From Malurus cyaneus samueli (lineage: Eukaryota; Chordata; Aves; Passeriformes; Maluridae), in the NCBI GenBank assembly GCA_009741485.1, contig CM019215.1, forward strand, positions 74,033,735-74,097,734: DNA of 64,000 nucleotides, written 5' to 3'. A program made the translations under genes and the position numbers. Positions 25,732 through 39,121 of the stretch are shown piece by piece. Within the stretch, counting starts at the first letter, position 1. The number at the start of each line of letters is the position of its first letter. Below the pieces are notes generated by a model that worked only from the letters and a program-made list of their open reading frames with translations, was not told where the DNA came from and did no database searches.

Positions 25732-28556
25732 ATGTGATAGAAGTAAGCTGCCGGTGCTTTGGTGGGGAGCACAGGGGACAGGTGAAGCTGTGCATGCTCC
25801 CAGATGACTGATGTTGTTTAGGTTCCTGTCAGCTGCTGGAAGTGCCCTGAAGCTCCTTCGATGCTCCAGGGGCACCTCAGTGCCTGCTGCAGGGGAGGCT
25901 GCTCAGCCCTGCTGCAGGCTGTGGCTGGCCATGTGCTGGAGCTGGAGAGCTGGGAGGGCATTGATGGGGAGCACAGGGCAGGGTGGCTGAGATCTCCTGT
26001 TCAGCTGTCAAAAGAAGACAGGCAATTTACTTTCTCCCAGTAGTTGAATCTGTCAGATGCAGCGGTGTCAGGTCCTCTGTCGCTTGAACTTCTCAACCAC
26101 CCTGGCTCATAAGATTTGCCGAGGTGTCAAAACATGTGCTGAGGAAAGTCTCAACAATACATTTGATGCAGTGTTTCTTTTGGATACAGTCTTTTAAAAG
26201 AAGCAGAATATGAATTTACATCAAGGTTGCCAAGACATTCGACAGCTTCTGAATTCCTTGTATGTTAATGCAACAATTATTATGGTTTATTTTAAAATAT
26301 ACAATTAAATATAAACCAAATTTCCTAATCCAGTTTATATTGGTTACACATAAGAATAAATGTCTGGCTTCATCCCCTGGCTCCACTCATCATTATCTGT
26401 ATGACATTTTTGACATCATATTGTGCAGTGGAGTTATGGGTTTTAACAGAGGGCGCAAAAAAAAGGGAAAAGAGTGGAACAGCAGCTCTGTGCTCATAGT
26501 ATCCTCTGAAACCACTGTGTTTCCCATGATTTGGGAACACATCCCATTTCCACAGCATGGCTACCACAGCTGCAGCTGTCCCTGGCTCTGCACATTTTCG
26601 ATGATTGGGAGTTCTGGTCCTGTGTAGTGCACCCCCAAGATGCATCATCTCACAGGCTGCACTGGAGCTCACCTGAGGAGCTGGTAAAACCCAAGATCAT
26701 TCTCATGGTTTATTGTGTCTGTGCTTTTGCCATTCTCCTGAAAGGGGAGAATAAGTGTTTAATACAGGGGAATTTGATTAGAAGATATGTACGAACCTAA
26801 AAAAAAATATAGTACTACAGTTGTGCCTCTCATAGGTTACTACAGCTCCAAGCAGCATTACTTCCAGGAATGGGAGAAGGGCCATTGCCTGGCTGGATTA
26901 CAAGGATGTGCTGGACACACACTAAGAACTGTTACACTGTTTTCCTTGCAGTGTAAACTTAACAGTGACAGTACCTTGGTAGTTGTCTTAAAGTTTACAG
27001 CTCATGTCCATCTGTTTTCTGAGCAGTGTTATCATGAAGTGTCTCCATTTTAAACAAAGTAGATGAAACCTCTGCAAGTGCCCCTTATTGTAAAGCTGTA
27101 TTCTGTGGCTTGCCTAATTGATTTTTCAATCATTTTAGCATAATGAGCTAAATTTAACCTGGCTGAAAAAACAGTCTTTACCACTGTGCCACTGGGGGCT
27201 TGGCTTTTTTTCATACTCCTCTATTGTAGTATGCCAGTCCTGATCTTACATATTTTAACACCAAAAAGAAGAAAGGAGAGAAAGTGAATAAGGTAAAGTG
27301 ATTATGGTTTAATTGTGTGATTAGAGTATACTCATGAGGAATTTGACACCTTTCCCTAGAAAAAAAACATGTTTTAAATTATTTAATTGTCTTTATTTGG
27401 TTTCCTAATTATATTAGGTGTATATTATTAAGTTTTCCCTGGCACACACTTTTACAAATGAAAGGTAAGCTTTTTATTCAGTCATAGCACTTCTGTGGTT
27501 TCCATTACTTTCCATACTTAGTAAGAAAACTCAAAGCCTCTGTTTCATTTCTGGCCATCTGTAATTATAGTAAACTGCCCATAGGTACAGCCAAATGTAG
27601 CTATATATGGAAATAATGCACATATATGTACGGAGAGATAATTAGATTATACCAAGTCTGTGATTTCCTGCAGGAGAAACCAGAGTCTGAATCAGCTGCA
27701 GTCCTTGCCAAGGCGGAACATGATCCCTCTGTGCAGGTGTTCAGCATCTCCCTGTGCTCTGCTGTGCACCCTACCAGTGCTCCACAAATCCACAGTGACA
27801 TCGAGGTTGCTTTTGGAGTTTGTCCACACCTTTTTTAAGCAATGGCTTGTTGCAGCTGGTTAAACAACACTCCTTAATCCCTAGCTTTATTTTGAAATTC
27901 TTGTCAACACCTGATATAAATCAGTTTTCTCATCTTTAAAAGTATAACAGAAACAAACGGCAGCGAGTGATGAACCACATGTGCTGCAGTGGCGTGCTAT
28001 TCAGTTCACGTAGCTTAAACTAAAATTAGGATCAAAGCAGTTTAATAATGGCGTGAATTTAATCAGGAGTCAATGAACTGCTCATTTGGGACCAGTACAA
28101 GTAATGCCGCAGATAAATTACAACACTGAACGCTGAATTAATGTTAATAAGTGCTTACAGAAAACACCTTTAATTAATCCCCAAAAATTAAAGTCTCTTC
28201 CACAAGTACACTCACATACTCTGCCCGCATGTGTGGGTTACAGTCGTCCCCCATTCCCCATTTGAAGTGCAGGAGATATGGGTGTTCTTACCTCCTGGGA
28301 CCCAATGCTGCTCGCTGCAGCTGAAAGGCTGCAGATGCTCCTGGCCTCTAACTAGAAGGCTTCTCTGTCTGGCTGATGATTTTCTTCATTGTTAAGATGC
28401 CTGGTTAGAGATGAAGGTTTTGTGCATTTTAACATGATCAGAATCGGGAAGCACACGCTGATTTTATGTATTTTTGATAAATGCACAACACCAATGGTTC
28501 CTTCACATTATTCTCTTAAAAAGTGGTGTCCCAGACCAAGGGGACACCTTGGTTGT

Positions 28557-28601
28557 CCATGCCATCATCATTTGCTGGTTGGACCATGCCATCATCATTT
28601 G
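28557..28601. repeat. 27-bp-period direct duplication
   Basis: CCATGCCATCATCATTTG occurs at 28557-28574 and 28584-28601. A short inverted repeat (CCAAGG 28536-28541, CCTTGG 28547-28552) lies just upstream. Confidence 0.85.
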
Positions 28602-30699
28602 TTCCTAGATCCCACTTTGTTCCCATCAGTAACATTCTGCTGCATAGGCAGGGCATAGAGGTGCACCCTCCACCCGTACCTTTGTGTACAGCAAGGCTGC
28701 TAAATGCAGTTCAAGTGTGACAAGATTGCTCTTTGCTCTTGAGAGTTTGGAGCTTTTCTATTAACAAAAATCTGAATTCCCTTCAAGAAGCAAATATCTG
28801 TTCAAAGAAAGGCTGGCAAGCTTGCTGCAATGTACTGCAGACAGATGAGGCTTTGTTGTGTTACAAGGAGATTTGCCTAAGGGGCAGGCTCTGCCAGCTG
28901 CATTCTCAGCTAAAATAACTTATTCTGCCTCAATTGCTCCCCAGATATGGCTTCATTTGCATGAAACTCATTATACTCAGTAAAGAAGGCTCAGTAACAT
29001 CACTGGTGAGAGTTGTAGATATAGAAAGTAATGAAGAGTAGTGACTGTTTAACTGGGGTGTGCAGGAGCCATGGCTCAGTCCCAAGGCAGGCATCCCACC
29101 TGTGTTTTGGAGCAGGGAAGAGCTCATGTCTGTGCCTAATGGTCAGCACTCATGGCTGGAGGCATTGTGTGCCTCTCTGAAGCCTTTTTTCATTGTGGTG
29201 TTCAAATGGCTTCTGGTTGGTTTGTAACATAGATCCCTTGAGAAAATGTTCATAAGCCTTCCAGAGCTTATGAAATAGAGATTTCTAAATAAACAGAGGC
29301 CATTCCGCGTAAAAGCCTTGTGAGTGAAGTGCTTCAGCAGCATGTGTTTGTTACACCATTTCAGTGAACTCAAAGCCTTGTAAGGTCTTCCCTTGAAAAG
29401 GTAGGATGGTGAAGACCAGGGTTCAATAAGAGGTGATGCTCCATGTGAACTGTGCAGTCTCTCCTTGCGCTCTGCTGTTCAGCCCTCGTGAACAGAGACC
29501 TTTCTGTAAAGGTGCTTTTGTGCCAGGATTTTATGAGTTAAATCACAGCCTGATGCTGCAGTGGTGGCAGAATTCAAGTACTACAAAAGTTACACAAGAA
29601 GCAGCTTGGTGGAGATTGTTTTCCATCTCCGGGTTGATGTACAGACATCCCATTTCAGCAGGTAGTGAACAAAAGACACATTTTGTGTGTGGTGGAGTTG
29701 GTCCTAGGTAGAATATTAATTCCTGAGATTCAAATGGAAGGACTTCAGTGCTCTCGTATATATCTCAGAGATAGCTCTGTAAGACATGAGCTGCCACATG
29801 CACTCCTGTCATTGAAAATGTTCTACTTCAGTGCTTTTGCCACCTCTGTTTCCTTCCATGTCTCCACTCAAAACAGTCCGTCCAAACTGAACAAGAGGGA
29901 TGTCTTGTGATAGACACCTATTCCCACAGGCTAAAGACTAAAGGATGATCAGGAATTGACAGCAGATTTTGTTGTCTCTAAGACTGGATAAGATATTAAA
30001 TAATGAAAGCTTCAACATTTTGAGTTTTTGAATCACCCTCAGGGCTACTGAAGTATTTTCCTGAGTTGTGTGTAATACCAGTAGTATCACTGCCTTGCAC
30101 ACAGCTCATGTGCTCTGTAAATGGAATTAAAATGACAGAGCAAGTAAATGTGTAACTGGATTACAGCAGATTAGTGGCCCAAAGTTTGTAATCTCATCTC
30201 CCTTCTTACTTTAGCATAGTGACACTTTTGCAGTGTCATGTTCCTGTACATGGTTCATGCTATAAATAGTCATGAATACAGCATGAGTGGAGTGTAACAC
30301 TGAAATGAAATGAGGGCAATACTTTCCAGCCAATTACTGATGTTGTAAAACTCTTTGCCACAAATAGAAGAGAGAGAGTGAACCAACTGGCAGCGTTTCA
30401 GATTTAGTGTGTAGTGAGAGCAGTTGTGATCCTGTGAGATGCTGGCTGCTCTGAACTTACAGTAGCCTCTGGTACTCTGCACGTCCTTGGAGCTACTTGG
30501 CATCCAGGTACTGCAGCATCAGCCTCTTCGCTTGTAAATTCAGTGAGCTGGAAAATCTGAAGTCACTACTGCTTCTAAAACGTTTCCTAATAAAAATTCT
30601 TTTTACCTTCTCATTAAAAGTTTTTAAATGCGACTTTGTGATCTCTCTTTTTGGCTGTGTTCCATATTTCCAAATTATACTGAAGAATGCTAGGAATAC

Positions 30700-30722
30700 T
30701 TTTTTTTTTTTTTTTTTTTTTT
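30700..30722. repeat. Poly(T) tract, 23 bases
   Basis: Uninterrupted T run. No adjacent element whose tail it would be is recognised. Confidence 0.9.
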
Positions 30723-31335
30723 GCATTACTGTTCTGCTTGAAGTCTTGTGCAATATTAAGAGATGATGAGTAAGTCATTACTGTAATTTTTCCACCTCAA
30801 TACCTAGTGGAACTATAGCACAGTATAAAAATGTCTTTTCTAGAATCTGAGCGTCATGATATGTACCTTAATTTACATCACACATGCTGTAAACACAACC
30901 TTGTAATCACTTCACTCCTTAAATGTAATAGCACTACAGCAGTTGGACAGTGCTTTTCTCTCTCTGAAAGATTGTAACTTTCCCCTGTGCTTTATGTCCA
31001 TCAGCCTCACTTCTGAGGATAAGCATCAGTTCAGCTGGAGGTGGTCTGAGGATGGATTCACTAGGATTTCAGCACCAATTTAGTACTTCTGGTACCCCTT
31101 ATCTCCAAGTTTAGCGTAATGCATCCCACCAAGAAATCAGCTCTAGCTTCAACTAGCCAAACTCAACTAGCCTCAACTCTACCAAAAGGAGAGCACATGG
31201 TAATTTTTCTACAACAAGGAGGAAGACTGACAGTGAAGTTTGCTGCTTGGGAGTCTCGGAACTGAGACCAATGAATGCTCAGTCTCAAACTCAAAGTGTA
31301 AGGAGGATCTTTGGTATATTCATTGTATGGTAGGG

Positions 31336-31362
31336 AAAAAAAAAAAAAAAAAAAAAAAAAAA
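31336..31362. repeat. Poly(A) tract, 27 bases
   Basis: Uninterrupted A run. No AATAAA just upstream and no target-site duplication noticed, so there is no support for a processed retrocopy. Confidence 0.9.
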
Positions 31363-34310
31363 GACCATCTTGCAGATTTTTCAGTGAAGCTCAGGAGACT
31401 TATCAGAGTCCACATGAGCAGGGTTTGATATGCTCCTGTGGATCATATACATTGCAGTGACCTTCATCCTCTGTCCTCTCAAAATGGAGAATGGTCTGTA
31501 TTTTATGAATTGAGTACAAAATCTGTAAATGTGTGTACCGAAACTTTTTCAAAGTTGTAGCAAGGGCATTGCTTCTCCACCCAAAGTATGTATCTGTGCC
31601 AATGATGACAATAAGGGTCAGTTACTCAGTTGCTCCTTCATTTTTCACCCCCCTGACAAATTGTCTCAGTAAGAGTTTTGCTTCTCTGTTTTGGAAAGAC
31701 CAGGATGACTAACAAATCAGGGCTGGTTGATGATAAAGGGTGGGAAATTCCTTCGGTCATCCTGTGTAAACAACAGCTTAAAGCAGAATTTTCTTCATAG
31801 AATATCTCCTCTATTGTTGTGTTTTGTTTGGTTCTTTTTTTTTTTTTTTAATCTTGCTGCTTCCTAGGGAAGGTCCAGATGTCAATCCTAACCCATTCAG
31901 CCTATGCCTTGACCTATTAGTGTACGGTGTGATAATTTTTAACCCTCAACTACAATGTTTTCTCCTAGTCCAACTTGTCTACTGCTCCTTCTTACATAGC
32001 TCTGCAAGTACAGTAACCTTCCATGACCTCTGCCCTCTGTCTACATACATTTGAGGTAATGGTACATATTATCTTATCCTTTTTGATCTTCAGTTGCACA
32101 GTCAAAACCACTTAACCCTTCCACTCAGAGTTTGGGAATTAGCTCATTTATTATGATGCTTTCACAAGGGTTTGATTTGCTTTAATTAAGCACTGTTTGT
32201 TCTGTGCAAGTCCTCCAAAAGAAGAGCATTGTTAAGTTCAATTGAATTGGTAAACACAGAATAAATAAAATTTAGAAGGGACTCCTGTACACTTCCCATC
32301 AGGTGCATATACATATTCATGAGACCACCCTGACAGGTTCCCATTTTCCTTGGGCTTTGTGAAGATAAGGGCCTTTCTCTTCATCTTCCTTTTTCACTGT
32401 CAAGATGTCTGATATTTCTTGATTCCAAATGCTGCTTTTGCTGCTGTCCTGTCTCTAACATTATTCCCTGATATACTGCTATAAACTGGTGATAATAAAT
32501 CTCAGGATAAATGTAGAATTCCATATAGAACTAGTGATGATGTTTTAAATAATTAGCTTAGGTTAACATGAAAGAGACTGAAAGATTTGGATAGTGCCTG
32601 TAGTTCTTGCTTTGAAAATAACTCAGCAATTGTGTAGATATAAATATCACATTTTCTTTTTTTGCACATTGATTTTGAGTTAATGGAATCAAAACAACAT
32701 TAAAAGAGTCAGTGAATGATTTTGTTTATCTCATTTCAGTAAATTGAAATCACAATGAATTGAAAAGGAATAATTACAGTCAGTTCATATTTTATGCACA
32801 ATAAAGCAGTTATTTATTGTGGCGTTCAGTAGACTGGGAAGTTATTGAAGTTGCCATAAATACTGAGTGCTGAATTCTTGATTTACTTGCATGTATGTAC
32901 ATCTGATACTCCTCAAATGTCAGAGTACCATATGCTGTTGAGTATAAATAGTGTTCTGCAATTTACGCAGCACAAGTCACAGACACAGCACTTGGGACCT
33001 CAGACGGCAGGGCTGGGTTTCAGAGGGTGGCCAGTGTCCTCTAAATGCTTTTGCAGTCACAAGTACCATCTGTTTTGACACAGTCTGGGACTGCTTCACT
33101 CTGGTGGTCAGGAATCCATGTAACTTAGTGCAGTTGGGCTTTGAGCCAGCTACGTTTTTTCTCATAGAAGAGAGCTGCCAGTGGCCCTGTCTCTTTCCCA
33201 GCTTAACTCCCAAATTTCCCATAAACAAAATTTTAATCCTTGTGGTTCTGAATAAGCACTATGTGCTTGCTCAGAGCGTTGTTGTGTGTGTATTGTGTGT
33301 GTTTGTATCAAGAGGGGAGTGCTCACTGTCACTCCAGGGCTCTCATAACGTGACGTGTTTATTATGAAAAATCCTCCGTTTATGTATCTTTGTTGGAGAG
33401 ATGCTGGATAAGTTAGATCAAGCTGGTGTCGTGGGTTTCTGCTTTGGAGGCTTATGTTTCTTTTGTTTGATCCTCTCCAGAGTGTTCCTCTCACCCATGT
33501 CCCAAAGGTGATTCGCTGGGGAATTGGCTTTGGCCAGCTCCTTGCTGAATGCATTCCTTTGTCTGTGCATGTAGTGGCAACATTGCGGGTTTGTAAGAAA
33601 TGCAGAACTGTGGATTAAATGAAGTTTTCTACCATTCCTTCAAAAAGCCCTGGAAACCAGCTTTGTTTTTCTCAGTTTGGCCATGTGTCAGAGGGGAGGA
33701 GAGATGCAACCCTAGAAACGAGGTATTTGCCCTCCGTACACGAGAGTGCTTGCCAGGATGCCAGCAGGTGCTTTTGAAGGAATCTCATTCCTGGAAAAGA
33801 AAATAAACTTTGAAAAGTGAGGTGTAAATAGAGCTGAACTGATCAGGAGCAGGTGGTGCAGGTCATTAGTTACAGTTGGCACAGTTCTGGTGATTTTCTG
33901 CATCCTACAGATGGATGCAGGAACGGTTCCTGGTCTGCAAAGGTTTTAGTCTGGGAGTGAACCCATCTCATTTGTAACGTCAGGAAACCGCTACTGCTTC
34001 AGTGAAATTCCCCTACGCATTGAAAAGAGCTCGCTGAACTCATGCTGGGGTGAGCAGTGAAAAGGTAACTTACTAAGCGCTTGTCTGTTGGCAGCATTTG
34101 TTGTTGATGTCTCATTACCACTCACTGATAGCTTAGCTCCTAGAGGGAGGGATGTGTCTGCTGCTCTGACCCACGACTCATCAGCTGGGAAACCAAGAGG
34201 GCGCTTGCAGATATCTCAAAGAACAATCCAGAACAAGCTGGGCTGAGCCAAGCTGAGCTGGGATTGGCTTTACCTTCCCATTTGGTTTTCTGTTATGTTT
34301 CGGTTTTGGC

Positions 34311-34331
34311 TTTTTTTTTTTTTTTTTTTTT
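34311..34331. repeat. Poly(T) tract, 21 bases
   Basis: Uninterrupted T run about 210 bases upstream of the CR1 fragment at 34540. Confidence 0.9.
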
Positions 34332-34539
34332 ACTCTAGAGGCCTCATCTCATGTTGTGTACAGCTCTGTCCCATAATTTGTACATTTATCTTTTCCACAT
34401 TATCAGCAAAGACTGTGTTTTCAAAGCCTGAATTTATTTTAGGAAGGATATTGGGACTATTCTAAATTACATTGATTTAATGCATCATTAGCATCTGGAG
34501 ATAGACTATTTACAAAAGCCTCTGGAGACAGGACAAGCT

Positions 34540-34783
34540 TCAAAGTGAAAAAGAGTTATGTTAGATACGTGGAAGAAATTCTTTACTGTGAAGGTAGGGA
34601 GGCAATGGAGCAGGTGCCCAGAGAAATTGTAGATGTCCCGTCCCTGGAAGTGTTCAAGGCTGTGTTGGATGGAGCTCTGACAGTCTGTTCTAGTGGAAGT
34701 TGTCCCAGCCCTCAGCAGGGGGATTGGATCTATATGATCTTTAAGGTTTCCTTCAACCCATCACCATTCTATGATTCTGTGAT
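34540..34783 (+). mobile_element. CR1 LINE 3' fragment, different subfamily
   Basis: Matches the CR1 3' end pattern in order: GAAGAAATTCTTTACTGTGA, GTGCCCAGAGAAATTGTAGA, TCCCTGGAAGTGTTCAAGG, GGATCTATATGATCTTTAAGG and the tail ATTCTATGATTCTGTGA. The wording differs from the other two larger copies (TTCAAGG versus TATTTAAA; GATCTTTAAGG), suggesting another CR1 subfamily. Confidence 0.92.
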
Positions 34784-37765
34784 CTAAACTTGAGTGTGGG
34801 GAGAGAAGCACAGCTTTGTGGCTTTAAATCTCCCATTACTGTTTATTCTTCTGTTTAGCACACTGCTTGCCATTTGTTTCTCCAATTTTGAAGGTCAGAT
34901 CCTGGATCCCCTGTTAATTTGAAAGTCAGTAATTTCTGAGAGTTGCATGCTTTTAAAATGCCAACAGTTGATTATGAAAGACAATATTCTGTTACACAAA
35001 TAATTTATTTATGGTGAATATGCTGGAAACAGCTATTCTTGGGGGAGTTATTTGTCTACTACAGTGTTTACTACCAACTGGATGCAAATCCTCTTGATTA
35101 CACAACCAAGTGATTATATTGTCAGCTTTTCCCAGAGGCAAACATCCCTCTGCTTTGTATATTATTTTCCGTTTAGAGTCACGCACATCTACCAGAAGTA
35201 CACTTCAGAGTTCTGCAGGTCCCCTTGGTTTTGATCCACATAAACAGGGGATTTTAAAAACGTTTCTCTCCCATGAATTTATTCCAGCAACTTGTCTTGA
35301 AGTTCTGTAGTAATGTAAACTGATACATCTTTTATTCCAAATTCCCCCATTTTTGAGAGAAGTAGTGAAACAGCTATAATTGTCTAGAGCAGCTGACTGG
35401 ATTCCTGCATTTTGAAGTTAGGAGGCATTAAACAGTTGTTCCAGTTTTCCCTATAAATTGCAAAGCTATATTTACATCAACACAAAGTTAATGTTAATTT
35501 AACAATGTTAAATTCAAGGACAGAGTAGGGTCTGTTTGTCCCATCTCAGTGTTTCTCTGAGTGACTGATTCTGCCCATGTATGTGTAGCTTGAGAGCCAC
35601 TATCCAGCAGTGTGCACTCATCTTCTCTACATTTATGTGAACTTGGTATTAAATGAAAAATAAAGAGCAATAGATTTAAAAAGTGGAACAAAGTAACGTA
35701 AATGTTGTCCAGTCAGGTGAAAAAATGTTTTACCTGACAAAATTTTGACTGTGGAACATGTTAGAGTAACTCAAAGAAAGTCAGAATATAGTTAGTTGTA
35801 AGCCTGCTTCACTGAAACAAGTCATTCTCTGAGTAAACTGGAAAAGTTGTTTTTATTCACCAGGATGGGGTTCCTGGGTTAATTGAGGCTGTCAAACTTA
35901 TCAAAACAAGAGACAGATGATGGCAGGCTTTAAAATTAAGCAACCTTGCTATCTTTTTGTTGTCTTATTTAAACCTTTATGTAGATGTATGTTGTCAAAT
36001 GCTCATTTTTGTTTTAACTGCATTTGGTTTGCACATTTCAAAGCAATGCATTGAATATCATGGATTCCCATAGGTGTGATAATCCTAAAAATGGGGGATG
36101 AGAAAATGCAATCTGTTCGGGCAATTGATAAACCACCTCTGAAAATTCAGCAGGGCACAGGATGTCTGTTCTCAAAGTGGTATGGAATAAGCTGGGAGGT
36201 GGTAACTCATAATTCGGAAGAGGGAGACTGGGACTTCTTCACTGACCATTGGGTTTATCTACGTCAGCATTTTTGTTCAAGTCCAAAGCTCGTTTTTGAA
36301 ATGCCTCTCCTTCTCACCCTGTTTTAGTAACCCCCACGAGGTACATGAACCCATTTATCCTTAGGCAAAACTAAAGCCAAAAAATATGTTCTGGCAGGAC
36401 ACCTAAAGCACCAAAGGCAATCCCTACTGAGCATTCAGGGTTGGGGATTAAATTAAATATTGGCAAACAAAATCACACCCACTTCCCAGACCTGTGGATG
36501 TTGGGCTTTCAGCAATATTAGTTTTGCTCCACAGAGCTCCTCTTTCTGGGCTGCACTCCTTGCTAATGTAAATATAAACCAGCTCAGCTGGAGGAGCTCC
36601 CTGGCATACACAAAGAGCTGGGAGAGTGTCTGACCTGAAGGATTTAAGTAGAGCTTGTACTTAAACATGTATGGAATTCATTTTGGGATACGTATTTACT
36701 AATATGGAAAAAATGCACCTTCCAATCCATCCCTGTGTCATTCCCAGCAATGATGCACTCTGAAACTCTTTCCTAAGAGCTTTTGTGCTAATATCAGCAG
36801 TGGTACTGAAGGCAAAATTAAGATGCTTTAACTTCCTAAACTAACAGTGAATTAATTTTTTACTTTTCCTCCCCCTCACTCTTTGTATTTTTAGCTCTGT
36901 TCAAAAATACAGGGATAAAATGAATTCCTGCCAAGTGGCAGGGGACAAAGTCAGTAGGGGGGAAATTAGTTCCAGCTTTTGACAAATACATTGTAAGGAA
37001 GAATTATTTGCTTAATAAAACTATAATGATTACTTCACTTGCAATGCTGTTTGACTTTAAGCATCGAGTGTGAGTATGCCAGGAATGCAAGATCAGGTCT
37101 CCAAATGTATGTTGAGGAGTTTATAGGCTAAAGAAAACTGGAGCTCGACATCACAGGGAAGTTATGCCGGTATAATCCAAGGTGTAAAGTGTCACATAGA
37201 AACTACTATGAAATGGTTTAAGATTTAAGTTAAAATATCCCTCTTCCACAATGCTTCTGCTCTTACACAATAGGTATAGTTTCTTATTGCATTCTAAAGG
37301 AGGTTTTTAAAAACCATAAAAGGTTATTTCAAGTTCTGGGGAACTGTTCCTTCCAAGACCATGTGGATGCGATTACTTTGTGAGCTCCGAGGTTGCTCAT
37401 TCTTACACTGACAAATCGAGCTTTGCCACAGGTCTTTGCTGTCAAAATGAGAATTGCATGACTGACAAGCTCTTACAGGATAAGAAATTAGTTTTCATCT
37501 TTGCCCAAGTGTTTTTGTTCCTTTGACCTCTACTTTCAATCTAATCTGTTTTGGCAAAAATAAATTGTCTGGTGAGAGGGAAGCAGTAGCTGTAACCCAT
37601 CTCAGGTTTATTTAGATTTTTGCACGTGTGTATTGGAAACCAGCTGGTGAAATATGGAGTAAATGAAGTCATGATAAGGTGGCCACTTCAGGGGAATAGT
37701 ATTTTGTGTAGTTATTATTCAGAATATTTGTCAGCTGTGATGATGTTTCAGGAAAAATCCTTTAG
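34784..37765 (+). other. FBXL7: Large FBXL7 intron, fifth segment; no gene seen
   Basis: About 3 kb of repeat-free intronic sequence without recognisable exons. The stretch at about 37330-37640 has a mixed, non-repetitive composition and contains a TTTGACCT nuclear-receptor half-site-like word; it is a candidate non-coding element only. Confidence 0.65.
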
Positions 37766-37902
37766 GAATCACAGAATGTGCTGATTTGGAAGGGACCCAC
37801 AAGGACCACTGAGCCCAACTCTTAATAGAATGGCCCACACAGGGATTAAACCCACAACCTTGGTGTTATCAACACCATGCTCTGACCAGCTGAGCTGATC
37901 TC
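37766..37902 (-). mobile_element. tRNA-Ile/CR1 composite SINE (TguSINE1-like)
   Basis: Read on the minus strand, 37902 down to 37831 follows tRNA-Ile from the D-arm to the 3' end. It has an A-box-like CAGCTCAGCTGG (37897-37886), an anticodon-arm region and a B-box-like GGTTTAATCC (37852-37843). Most differences from the tRNA are C-to-T or G-to-A transitions. It then runs into a CR1-type 3' tail (GGGTCCCTTCCAAATCAGCA, then ATTCTGTGATTC) ending near 37766. The 5' acceptor strand does not pair with the 3' one, so it is not a working tRNA. As I recall, this composite structure matches passerine SINEs mobilised by CR1. Target-site duplications are not obvious. Confidence 0.85.
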
Positions 37903-39033
37903 ATCTGCAGTGCCTTACAACATTTGTGAACAGGTTGCTAGACTTTCCACTTCTCTCTAGGAGCCATCCATTTGAATTGAATCGAGACACAAATTACCAA
38001 TATACAGAGAAATGGATTAAAATTTATGGTACTGGGGCTGCAGTACATTTGGAAAACTAAAAACTAACATAATTTTCAAGGTTGCTCAGTACTCAAAATA
38101 TTCTTGAGAAAGCAGATTAAGGAGAGAGGTAACAGCATTCTCTCAGGAGACAGGTGTAGGGAAGATGAATGGATTCTACAAACATGGATGAAGAAGATAA
38201 ATGTCCAGGCAGCTGTATGGCACATGGGAATCGAGGCAATATATCGAGTCACATAGTGAAAATACATCAGCCTTCTGAGACTGTTGAAATCTGGGAGGTT
38301 GAAAATGGGATTCCCACGAATTATGGGCACAAAGGACTCCACTTTCACCACTGCTGGTGAGGTTGGATGGTATGTGTGCTCAGTTTGGAGCATTGTGCTT
38401 TAAGAGAAAAACACATAGATTGGAGAAAATTTAAAGGAAAAGATAAAAGAAACTGGGAATATTAGTAGCATGACTAATAAAAAGAAAGGTAAATGCATGT
38501 AAGAAATCCTTACAGGAAGAGTGAAGATCTTGTTCTTCACAAGCACGAGGAGAGGGGGCAAGAAACAGCTTCTTATGAGCCAAATAAGAGGAAAAGCTTA
38601 GAAACTTGATACAACAACAACACTGCAACAGGCACCTCAGTGAGCTGAGTAATTGCTGCCCTGGCAGTTCAAAACAGGGCAGGCATGCACATCAGAGATG
38701 GTTTGGGTGTACTTAGTGTTCTTGGAGAGACATGAGAGAGCTCATCCAGCTTTAGTTCTCATTCAGTTTGTTCTTCACTTTAAAAGGCAGCAAAACCACA
38801 TAGGTATCTCAACTGGGTAACCCTTTCCTTCTGGCATTCTTGACCTCTGCATCCCCACGCAAGTTTGCATGTGAGTGTGAGTTTTATTCCAGCTTCCTCT
38901 TTGCTATCTCAGACTCTTCAGTTCCTCCCAGCCTCCTGGGACTGGGAGGAACCAAGGTCAGTAGGGTAACTAACTTATCATGAGAGAAGTGCCTGAGGAT
39001 GTTTGCGATGTGGAAGATGCCTTTTTTAAAATT

Positions 39034-39121
39034 TTGTATTGTTTTGGTTTGGGTTTGGGGTTTTTTTTTGTTTGTTTGTTTTTTATTTGTTTGTTGTTTT
39101 TTTTGGTTGGTTGGTTTTGGT
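39034..39121. repeat. T/G-rich low-complexity tract
   Basis: Sequence of almost only T and G with GTTTG and GGTT units; strongly strand-asymmetric. Confidence 0.85.

Larger units (their letters stand above)
22617..34539 (+). other. FBXL7: Large FBXL7 intron, fourth segment; no gene seen
   Basis: About 11.9 kb without recognisable exons. Notable small features are tandem TGACTAAT-type units at 25701-25731, a repeat-free TAAT-rich block at about 27950-28185, a 27-base-period duplication at 28557-28601, and homopolymers at 30700-30722, 31336-31362 and 34311-34331. Open frames up to 138 codons (32951-33367) show no family signature. Confidence 0.7.

Noticed and set aside
31336..31362. Poly(A) tract as tail of a processed pseudogene
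   Set aside because: No poly(A) signal upstream, no recognisable coding similarity and no target-site duplication seen.
37831..37902. Functional tRNA-Ile gene on the minus strand
   Set aside because: The acceptor stem does not pair, the B-box has changes, and the sequence runs directly into a CR1-type tail, so it is a SINE head.
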